Assembly: GCA_946894095.1 (NCBI GenBank)
Contig: OX335652.1
Span: 457,001 to 521,000 of the forward strand
Direction: 5' to 3'
Source: Incurvaria masculella
Lineage: Eukaryota; Arthropoda; Insecta; Lepidoptera; Incurvariidae
Length of the DNA: 64,000 nucleotides
Shown here: in pieces, positions 38,101-50,100 of the stretch
Position numbering within the stretch: position 1 is the stretch's first letter
How the letters are laid out: the number at the start of each line of letters is the position of its first letter
Notes under the pieces: model-generated
The model's database searches: none
The model's input: the letters and a program-made list of their open reading frames with translations, nothing else
What the model was told of the DNA's origin: nothing
Translations under genes and position numbers: made by a program

Positions 38101-41100
38101 TTCGCAAAACTTTTTTGAAGGAAGTTAAGGAGGATGGTGGATATATATTTAGTGAGTGCGTTCGATAAAGTTCATTAAAATTACGGCATATTCTATTGAG
38201 AGGAGAGTGTTTACCAAGATTGGTCCTGTGTTTTTTTATATGAAATGAATGAAATGATGGTGTTCTTTCTTTTTAAAATGTTTTCTGATAGACAATGTTA
38301 TGAAACGTGGGATCCCATCGCTACGCCATCCAGTTGCGTGTAGTTGTTTCCCTGCGAACACTGTCCATCCGAAAACATTTTAATAATAATGTGCAACAAC
38401 AGTGAAAGTCTAATTAAACATATGGTATTGTTTGTTGAGACGTGCTGATATGCACTGTGCAGACTACTCGTGCGCCCTGCAGAAGGACATCCTGGCGCAC
38501 GGTCGGCTCTACGTGTCGCAGAACTACCTCTGCTTCTACGCCAACATCTTTGGCTGGGAGACCAACATGTGCCTGCGCTGGAAGGATGTCACTGCCATCA
38601 CCAAGGAGAAGGTACGGACACTCGCAGCCGGCTCGAGCCATGGGGAGAGATATCTTATGCTCGCTACAGAGTGGGCAGTCTGAGTTCTCACTGAAATCGG
38701 CGTTTACGGCAAACCGATCGACTGGCGTTTTCTCCAAACTCCATACAAGTTTTTACTAGATATTCTGTGGTTTTACTTCTTCAAGCTGTCAAAGTCAAAC
38801 ACGGACTTCCGATTTGTATGAAAACGCGGAGTGGACGTAAACGGCAACGTCGACGTATTTACGGCAACGTTGAGTAAGCTGTCAAATCAAGCTCGGACTC
38901 GCAAATTTTAGTTCGCTTAACGCCCGCTGCGCGCGCTCTTCAATTTCTCCATACATTTGAAAACGCCAGTCGATCGGTTTGCCGTAACGCCAATTTAGGT
39001 GACAACTTAGACTACCGGCTCAGAATATTAACAATGGTGCCATGCCAGGACCTTCCCTTTATGAGCACGGCTACATTGAACTGGCTGAAAAACACGCCGC
39101 TTCGACCATGGTTTCATCCAATGCGATGGTCCCAACCCGGGCGGGCCTAAACCCTACCACCAATTCGGAGAAGGGGACCTACAGTTTTACATGGATTCCG
39201 AACCATGGAGCAGCTCGCATTCGTGACGAACGCAGAAAGAGAAAGAAAGAGATGCATGTCGGGGCAAGGAATTGAACCCAGACCGCTAGTACGCTAGGCC
39301 AGTCCCTGCGTCACTAGGCTACAAGCCGCTAATATGATGTGCACAGATGATTGCTATTTTGTTTACTGGCTGGTTTTTTTATATTACTGGATATGGATGG
39401 CTAATACCAAACCGCCCGTCAGATATTGGTCTAACGTAACACTTGGGAACACCTAGCCATGCCAGGACCTTTCTTATATTGCTCGGCTACATTGAACTGG
39501 ATGGAAAGCACGGACAATTTTCATTGTCGCTTCGTCTAGCGTTCATTAAATGCGATGATAAAAATTCGGGCAGGATTTACCCTTACACCTAGTAAGTAAG
39601 GAAGGGGACCTACATTTTTGCGTGGAATCCGAACCGCGGCCAGCTTCATTGGTTGGATATGGTAACCCACCTAGAACCCAACCGCGCTCAGAGGTGCTTC
39701 ACCCAGCTTATGGAATCGCAAGCCGTCGCGCCACTGGGCTACCGAGGCTGTTAAAGCTCAGTTGTATGACAGTTGTCTCACCACAGAATATTAATAATGC
39801 TACAGTGTTTACTTCTGTTGCTTAACAAGAAGGAGATCCTGGAGCACATGGTCGTCGGCTGCGGATATTATAGCTATGGGTAGGTTTAGCTGCAGGTGAG
39901 GTGGTAGCATACCACGTTGTTCGGTTGTGGTACCATCCGTCTAAACTATAGTAATGGTGTCACTAATCATCAGTGGTGGCAGCTGAACCCATGTGTTGCC
40001 ACTGCAAGGGCATCCGTAAACAAATTAAGCATTTCCTTGAACTACAGTTAAAATAAAGAGAAAATATAGGCTAGGTTAGGTTATGTAATTTCTATCCAAC
40101 TTCATTTAGCTGTGCTTGAATAACGGAACGGTTCCTGGTTCCTCCTGGTTGAGAATTTCGTTGGTAGATGTGATGTTGGTCATATCATAACCATATATCT
40201 GGAATTTATCCATTATATAATTATACTAGCAGCCCGTCCCGGCTTTGCACGGGCATAATATCATTTAAAACAATATTATTTTGAAACCTTTTTTACGTAC
40301 ATTGAAATATTTCGTCCGGAGCCGCCGCAAACGCTACGCAATTTTTAAATCTGTAATATCTTCGAAAATATTCATTAAAATCATATGCTGTAAAGGGCCA
40401 TATAGATCTATATTAAATCAACAATGTATTTAAGGTATTTAATTGGATTAGGATTAATGCTATATTGGTTAAAATCGCTTCGACAATTTGCCATTATTTG
40501 TCGTAAAAAGTAAATGATAAAAAAATGTTATTGTGGGATATCCATAAAAGATAGACATATACCATCGGGGAGTTTTCTGTAAACCTTTTCAATGTGTACA
40601 ATACTTAGCACATTATTTTGATAAATCTTGTAGGGTTCAGCCTGCGTTTGCAATGTAAGCGGAAAAAATGTAATTTTTTACGATATGATATTGGAAACCT
40701 CAAAAATAACAGTATTTCTCCAATATTTTATTAATGTTATGATACATATAAACCTTCATCTTCAATCACGCTATCTATTAAAAAAACCGCATCAAAATTC
40801 GTTGCGTAGTTTTAAAGATTGAAGCATACATAGGGATATAATAATAATAATAATAATAATATAGTTTTATTTCAGGTACATTAGTACCTATAGCTGTATA
40901 CATATTACATAATTTTGTCAATTTTATAAATTTCGTCAGTTGTTATACTATATTAAATTAAAATTAAAATTAAAATAAAAAAATAAAAAAATAATAATAA
41001 TAATTATTATGAAAAATTTGATCTTTAACATTTTAATTATTAAATTTAGATTTATTAAAATATTGCAAAATCTGCGTAAAATATTCTTTCGGATACAGCA

Positions 41101-44100
41101 GTCATGATCACGTTATTGCACTGAGCCAGGCGTTCCAAAAATGATGCCCTAGTTTTCCTCATAATCGCAAAGAAATCATCAACCCTGTTCTCGGCGAACA
41201 TGCCAGACGCGCTACACCGCCACGGTAGACTCAGCATGCAGCGGAACGCGTTATTGTATTGCACACGCATCGAGTTGAGTGCTCGCTGCGTGTACTTACT
41301 CCATAAGTGGGTGGTGTAGAATGCCTGGCAGTACGCCTTGAACAGGGTAATTTGAACCTGCGGAGAGCTCCGCCTGAACCGCCTACCCAGCATGTTGCTG
41401 CGCATTGCTATGGCTCTTCGCTGACGCTCTATGTCTTCGTCATCGTTCAGCCTATCAGTAAGTATGTGCCCCAGATATTTAAACTTTGTAACAGTTTTGA
41501 CGAGCAAACCGCGTAAAGTTATAGGGGGCACATTGTCAGGCCCAACACGAGACCTAAACACGACTAGTTCTGTCTTCTTGACATTGTAGGTCAGTCCATG
41601 CTGGGCCGCATACCGCTCGCACACGGTCACCAACTGCCGCAATTAGGGATATAGGGACAGAGAAAGGGACTTTGTTTTATAATATGTAGTGATTATTACT
41701 AAATTGTTAAGTTAACTATTACTAGTAATAAAGTTAGTGAATTAATCCATATTGTAAAGTTTTTCCATTATGTTTTGTATTTTTTTCTACATTTATAGTA
41801 TTTTTTAATTTTTTTTCAGTATTTTGTAAATTGTTTTACGTTCACAGAACAACTCTGTACTTGAATGCTGTGTACACCTATAAATAGGTGCTCACACCAT
41901 CTGAGAGCATTACTCAATCATTGGAGTATATTTTATTAACATGTATTTTGAACTGTTGGTGTGCCTTAATATAAATAAATAAATAAACTATCGTCTAGTT
42001 AAGTATAGTGTTGGTTGCAGCGCCACCTGTCGGCGGCGTGGCGAGCCCGCTCTAGTGTCGTGTTGTAATCCACCAGACGGCGCTGGTGATCCCGAACGCG
42101 ATCCTCGTGTGCACGGAGAGCGAGAAGAGCTTCCTCACGTCGTTCTCGGGGCGCGACAAGGCCTACCTCATGCTGTTCCGGGTCTGGCAGAACGCGCTCA
42201 TGGACCAGCAGATGAGCAGCCAGGAGATCTGGCAATGGGTCCGTACTATTTATGCTTTATTTGTACATTTTCAAATCATGTAATATTCTACGGAAATAGC
42301 TTTTCTGATTTTTTTAAGTATTGTTTTAATTAACCATAAAACCGGTTAAGTGCGAGTCGGACTCGCACACAAAGGGTTCCGTACCATTGTACCAGATTTG
42401 ACACAAAAAATCACGTTTTTAGGGTTCCGTACCCAAAGGGTGAAAACGGAACCCTATTACTAAGCCTCCGCTGTCCGTCCGTCCGTCCGTCCGTCCGTCC
42501 GTCCGTCCGTCCGTCTGTCCGTCTGTCACAGGGCTGTATCTCATGAACCGTAATAGGTAGGCAGCTGAAATTTTCACAGAGTGGGTGTTATTTTTGCCGC
42601 TATAACAACAAATAGGTAATATTTTAGAATAATAAGAATTAAAGGGGGTCCCCATACAAAAAACCTGATTTTTTTGTGTTAAATCTTGTTGCCCGACTCG
42701 TACTTGGCCGGTTTTTTGTATGAGTGCCACCTTTCATTTTTATTATTTTTAAATTTTTGTTTAAAAAAAATTTATTGTTATAGCAGAAAAATAAAAACAC
42801 ACTGTAAAAATTTCAGCTGGCTACATATTACGGTTTATGAGATACAGACCTGTGACAGACGGACGGACGGACGGACAGCGGAGGCTTAGTAATAGGATTC
42901 CGTTGGCACCCTTTGGGTACGGAACCCTAATAATAACGAATCGTATGTCATACTACATCATGGTAGAGTTTAAGCTAAATAGCTTTAAGCTATCAATCAT
43001 TGCATTGGATAAAAATTGGATAAAAATGCTGCAATGCAAAATTGTCTGTGTTACTTTATACAGTTTATTGTAGCTGTGTTCAAAAATGACAGGTCGTGGC
43101 ATGGCACCGAATTTCTTCGGGAATGCGGTGTTTTGGGCTAATATCATGACGGTGGGTGTGGCATTACATAAAAGAACACGCAATGACCAAAATGTTTCTG
43201 TTTGACTCGCAGGTGCACAGTTGCTACGGCGAGGAGCTCGGTTTCAACTCGGACGACGACGAGTACAGTCGCGACGCGCCGGATGTGCGCCTCTCAGCGG
43301 ACTCCATCAGTGAGGTGAGTGCGCGTGTGGCTGAAGGCGTATGGCCTGTGGGGTGGAATGTGAGGGTGTGTGTATGAGGTGCGGAAAATACTTGCGAATT
43401 GTCGGCCTCAGCAGCTCAGTGGCGCGTCGCCTTGCAATTCGATAAGCTGGGTGAAGCATCTCTAAGCGCGGTTGGGTTCTGGATGGGTGACCATTTTCAA
43501 CCGTTGGGGCTGGCCGTGGTTCGGAATTCACGTAAAATTGAAGTTCCCTTTCCTTACTTTATTTACGTAGTAGGGTTCATCTCGCCCAGGTTAGTACCAT
43601 CGCATTGAATGAACGATTGACAAAGCGCCATTGAAAATTGTCTGTGTTTTCCATCCAGTTCAATATAAGGAAGGTCCTGGCATGGCACCTAATTCCTAAC
43701 TAATAATATCTGACGGGTCAGTTTAGTATTAGCCATCCATGTCCAGTTACATAAAAAATAAATAAAGTTGATCTGCTGCTATCAAACATCCACTGATAGC
43801 GGTTAGTTTCGAAGTTTTACTGTTCTAAAGTAAAATATCTAAAAATAAAAATTAATGCCTAAATGTGTTGGTAAGAGCAACACTCGAGAGCGGTTGGACC
43901 AATTCGTCAGATTTTTTTTCAAACATGCTTTGAAGTCCGAGGAAGCTGTAACGGATGTAATTTCAGTACAGAGTCTGCATAGGAATTTTACTAATTTAAA
44001 AATTCCCTCTCATTCTACCTACCGACGGTTTTCGGCCCCAAGACGAAAAACCGGCCAAGTGCGAGTCGGACTCGCACACGAAGGGTTCCGTACGATCGTA

Positions 44101-47100
44101 AAAAAATGTATACAAAAAATCACGTTTTTTGTATGGGGACCCCCTTTAATTTTGATCATTTCTTTATCTTACCTATTTGTTGTTATAGCGGCAAAATAAA
44201 TACACACTCTGTGAAAATTTCAGCTGTCTATCTGTTACGGTTACTGAGATACAGCCCTGTGACAGACGGACAGACGGACGGACGGACGAACGGACGGACG
44301 GACAGCGGAGGCTTAGTAATAGGGTTCCGTTTGCACCCTTTGGGTACGGAACCCTAAAAAGCCAAAAGAGAAAAGAACTCTTCAGGCGGGCGCGACTGAA
44401 GTGCAATTGAAGTTAAGTTTTATTGAGAAACTTTCATCGATATGAAGAGTGAAGTGTTGTGCTACAAGTGTGGGCAAACCATAGTTTTTTATTGAGGCTC
44501 CCAACAAACAAGGAAGAGGAGGGGCCGGCACGACACCACGCCGCCCTATCACCTGAGTTAGCCGTGCGATATTATGTGGATGTGCAAGGTACTCCAAACT
44601 TTTCCTTAACAAATGTGACCTGGCGAAAAACCGAGCTACAAAGGTTCTTAGCTATCGTCGGACCCGGTAGGTGGCGCTGTTGTCCAGATTTTTATAACAC
44701 GCCCGCAAAGATGAAACCACATTTTACCTGGTTTGAATACCGGGTTTACACGATTGTGAAAAGTGGAAGCACTGGTAATAAAATGGTTGGTAATTTTTTT
44801 GGCAAATTAGGACATTATGCAACTGTGTCGCTTGAAGAACAAATGCCAGTGACTACAGATTGATATGTAAACACTTGCCACATTGCCAAAAAATTAAAGA
44901 AAAGTATAGATTACTTTTAAGGTCGGCCCGTAAGCACCTGAAAATTTCGCCTCCCATACAAACGTAGTTTACTAATGATTTGAAAACCACTGTTCCAACT
45001 TACTTGATATTTGGTATCTAATATTAGGCTACAAATATCTGTGTCTGCATGCCTTTGTTTTTTCGGTAAATGTATTCAGGGTCAAACCACAGAGAAAACA
45101 AAATTCGTATGAAGATTTTCTTTTTGCACTCATTTCATTTGGTTTGGATTTTTCAAAAAAACAAAAGCATGCAGACACAGATATTTGTTACCATATTAGA
45201 TATTAAATATCAATTTAATTGGAATAGCGGTTTCCAAATGATTAGTAAACTACGTTTGTATGGGGAGCATAGCTTACGGGCCGTTCTTAATGAGCCTGGA
45301 AGCCATTTGCAACAAGCCATTGCAGAGGTCCCTAATAAAAATTAAAGCCATTGAAAGGTTCAACTGCCTTTACAATGGTTCCAAAGATTTCAAAAATGCA
45401 TTTGTTGTGAGGGCATATACCTGGTGAATTTTTCTAGTGGGCTTTCAGGGCCAATTCCGGAACTATAAGACAGCGAAAACACTGAAAGTAGTTGTGAGAC
45501 CGATTTATATATATATAAACTAAAACTGCATTATAATATTTTTGGAAAAACCGTTTTCCTAGCCGGGAATCAAACTCGTTGATTTTGAGTAATATAAAGC
45601 ATTCCTGTATTATTTTACCTGACAACAGTGTCGCTTATAAGAAACAAATCTTATGGAGTTATGCTACATGGCAAACTAAAGGAAAGTGTTGATTTTTAAT
45701 AAACCGATTGAAATTTTCAAGTTTTTATGCATTGTACGTGCCTTCCCCCATTTTAGTTTTTATCAAATTCACCCTCGTGACTCCTTTGAGTGTTGTTTGC
45801 TATTTCTTATAGTTCCGCATTTGGCTCTAAAGGCCCACTTGAAAAATTCATCCAGTATTTTTAAAAACAATGAATGTGTTACACGTGTAACATTTATCAG
45901 AATCCAGAAAATTTAATAGACAACGAGACGATAGAGCGAGAGAGTGCTGTTTCAAATGTGCACGCGACTGCTGGGTTTTATTCTGTAGGATAAAATCACC
46001 ACAACCATTTCAGGAAAAATTATGTGGAATCTGACATAAAACTTCCTATTCGTTATTTTGGGTAACTATAGGTAGTTGATTTTGATAGCCTGGATTTTAC
46101 AATTCGAAATTAACGGGAAGTACTCATACAGCTTTATAATGCCATATATTTTTATTGCATTGAGTTGTTAATCTAAACTTTGGGAAGTACTGTATACCTT
46201 ATTATTTGATATTGATTTCAACTCCATATCTCTTCCTGTTCCTAAGAAAAGGCGTCTTGACGGATGTACATAATAAAAACAAAATTATTTGATTCGGGTT
46301 CCTCTATTTTATTTTGAGGTACGGAGCTTTTAAAATAATAGTAAAATGTATGTAGTTTTGCTTTCTTTTGAGGTGAAATGTGAAATGTGAAGAACTATAC
46401 ACCGAACATTTTAACCGAACATTACAAAAAGGTCTTTATCATCTTGTCTATAAATGCATAGATGGAAGTCTGTAAGAAATAATTTTGACATTATTTTTAG
46501 GGTTCCGTACCCAAAGGGTGCCAACGGAACCCTATTACTAAGTTTCCGCTGTCCGTCCGTCCATCCGGCCGTCCGACCGTCCGTCCGTCCGTCCGACCGT
46601 TCGTCCGCCCGTCCGTCCATCCGTCTGTCTGTCACTGGGCTGCATCTCATGAACCGTACTAGGTAGGCAGCTGAAATTTTCACTGAGTGTGTATTTGTTT
46701 TGCCGGTATAACATCAAATAGGTAAAATAAAAAAAATATAAAAATTAAAGGAAGGGGCCTTTCCAAAAATGTGATTTTTTTATGTTTAATCTTGTACCTT
46801 GTGTTAGGTTTATCTCACGACCCAGATGTGATAGCGCTGTGATTTGAGTATCTTTATCTGAAATGTGTCAAGATTAATCGATTAAAGTAATTTTGGACAA
46901 TATATAGTTAAGAATTCCAAATAAATGCGTTAAGAAATTGATTCACTGCCTGTGAAAGGTTTGCTTGCTGGTTCAAGTCCAATCTTGCAATATGTTCATA
47001 GAGTAATCATTTTGACAGCTTTCTTTCTTTAATTAATGTGTCCTTTCTTCACGGTCAATTCTATATATGTAACACATTTTTGGAAAATAAAGCAAGGTAT

Positions 47101-50100
47101 CAAGTATGTTAGTACGAAAAAGTATATTTCATTAAAAAGCTTCTTTTACTATTGGAGCCCTGGAACCCAAATTGATTGAGAAATATTTACAGACGTGCAA
47201 CTTGGAAGGAAGGAATTTGGACTATTAAATAAGTCTACTAGTCGTAACAGTTGAAGGGACCACAGAGGAAAATGATATCTCTAAACTTGATGGAATGGTT
47301 GGTTATATGACTCACGCTACCGCGACGTTTATTGTCCGCGAATGTGCGCTTATCTCACTTTTGGCAGGATAAGCGAATGTACGCTGATAACTATCGCAGT
47401 ATCAGCTGGGAGCTCCGTCTACTCAGTGGCCGCAGGTGCCGCGCGATTGCGTTAATTCCATTGATTAGTGGTGTCGATTAGCACATGTTGTCGTTGGAAG
47501 TGCGAGTGAATAGCACCGGGGATACCGCAATCAGCAGCGAGAATGGTTCGCCTACCGTTGCTCTCGTCCAAGGACAAGAGAGTGAAGAAGAACGGCAGCA
47601 ATGCCAGTCACAATGATTCGGTAAGCGCCGGGCGGGAAAGCCGCTATTTTGGTCTCAAGAAACCAACATAGAGTAGCTGAAAGATATGATTCAAGTTCTT
47701 TCCTGAAGTCCTCGTGACCCTGTCGAACTTCTGCTATGAAGGTCGCACCGAACGGTATGTTTTGCTGGTTCGGGTCCAGCCTTGCAGTATATTCGTAAAG
47801 TAGTTCTTTTTACTGGGCTCTTTCTTCAATTAATGTGTCCTTGCTTCACGGTCGATTATAAGTACATACCTATTACATTCCTTGCAGTCTGAAACTGTTT
47901 GTAAACAATTAACATATGATTGGTAGCAAATTTAAGCCACTGTGAGGAAACAAGAATAGAAAAAGAAAAAGATTCTCAGAATGTTGTACTGTCTGTGTTC
48001 TTTTCTGCTTTCTGCCTTCCTTTTTAACCCACTTCAAAAAAGGAGGAGGTTCCCAATTCGACTGTACTTTTTTTTATGATTGTTACCTCAGAACTTTCGC
48101 CTGGGTGAACCGATTTTGATAATATTTGTTTTATTTGAAAGCTGGTTCTTCCCGTGTGGTCCCATTTCTTACTTATATGATTTTCTCATGGATAGCATTG
48201 TCAGAACTAAACCAAATTGGAATGGGACCACACAGGAAGCACCAGCTTTCAAATAAAAAAATAATCATCAAAATCGGTTCACCCAGGCGAAAGTTCTGAG
48301 GTGTTACCTCAGAACATCAAAAAAAAACCATACAGTCGAATTGAGAACCTCCTCCTTAATTGAAGTCAGTTAATGAAAACAACAAAAAAAATAACCGACT
48401 TCAAAGAATAGGGACTAAAAAGTAAAAAAATAATTTCCATTTTTAACCGACTTCAAAAAAGGAGGTTATCAATTCGTCTGTATGTTTTTTTTTAGTGAAT
48501 CTGAAGTACACTTACTAATTTGTACACGTCCTTTCCAATAAAAACCGGCCAAGTGCGAGTCGGACTCGCACACGAAGGGTTCCGTACCATTGTAAAAAAA
48601 ACAAAAAAAAAAACACATTTTTTGTATGGGAGCCCCCTTTAATTTTAATTATTTTTTAATCTTACCTATTTGTTGTTGTAGCGGCAAAATAAATACACAC
48701 TCTGTAAAATTTCAGCTGTCTACCTGTTACGGTTACTGAGATACAGCCCTGTGACAGACGGACAGACAGACGGACGGACGGACGGACGGACGGACGGACA
48801 GACGGACAGCGGAGGCTTAGTAATATGGTTCCGTTTTCACCCTTTGGGTACGGAACCCTAAAAAAGAATCACCGCGTTATATTGAGTTATTCGTCCATTT
48901 GTCGCGCACATCTTAATACAAATTTAAGACTTTTATGTTTTTCTCATGGATATCATTGTCAGAACTTAACCAAATTAAAATGGGACCACTTGGGAAGCAC
49001 TAGCTATCATTTAAAAAAATAATCATCAAAATCGGATCACCCAGGAAAAAGTTATGAGGTAACAAACATAAAAAAAAAACAAAAAAAAAAACATACAGAC
49101 GAATTGATAACCTCCTCCTTTTTTGAAGTCAGTTAATGAACTGTCTGCGGAGGTATTTCCTCCTAAAGTACAATCTGTGGTCCTTCAAACGTGGCGTGAA
49201 GAAGCACCGGGCCGTCTGTCATAGTTTTCACAACTCACGTGAAAGTTCAAAAGTCCATCAACGTTGTCGGGCACCTCTGATGTGAGGTCCTGGCGTAAGC
49301 CATATGTCGTGCGTAACATAAAATATTGTGTGTAGATCTAATATCATAACAGTATTTTCCGCCAATTATTGTCGGATATTGGCTTACCACAACTTATTTT
49401 TCGTGGACACAGTAGCGGACGATTTTTTTATGAAAAACCTGTATGGGTGGCTGTGCTGAGGACCAAAGGTACTTTGAAAAGCAACAAACACTTCGCCTTG
49501 CGAAACCACGCTCAGCGAGGCATCATGCCAGCGGAATTACGGACTATTGCTAAGCTATCGAGCTTGTTCAAATTACGCTTAAAGATTTTCAGGTTATAGG
49601 TATGAAGTAAGGCACCCGCCGGCAAGCAGTTCCATATCCTGGCGGTGCGGTAGAGAATTGAGTTTGAGAAACGGTTCGTTCTCAAAAGCCTAATGTCAAC
49701 CACAAGGGGGTGCTCTGATTCTCTGCGGCGAGTGACTGGCTCGTGTAGTTCATCTTCAGGGAGAAAGCGTGCGTGTAGCCGGGCGCGCGTTTGACAGACC
49801 CCTGTCTGCAACACGCGAGCGGCTGCGAATGTTGTATGTGTGGCTGTGGGTAGGCAGTGACAATTTGCCCATGACAATTGGAACACAGTAGCATTTGTTT
49901 GTTACTGTGAAAATGCTTCCAACTGCCATTCTAAAAGACTTATCCAACATTGAGCGGCTCGTAGCCTAGTGGCGCGGGGACCGGCCTAGCGTACCAGAGG
50001 CCCGGGTTCAATACCAACTTGCACCACTGTCGTTCTCTTTCAGAGTTCGATAAGTGCATTTCGTCACGAATGCGAGCTGCTCCATGGTTCGGAATCCATG

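Noticed and set aside
42474..42515. Regular (GTCC)n array as a CRISPR-like array
   Set aside because: A 4-bp microsatellite without spacers, in a eukaryotic repeat.
42419..42730. Frames with TDGRTDGRTDG-type repeats, here and in every R1 copy
   Set aside because: They are translations of the (GGAC)n tract inside a non-coding repeat and appear in both orientations.
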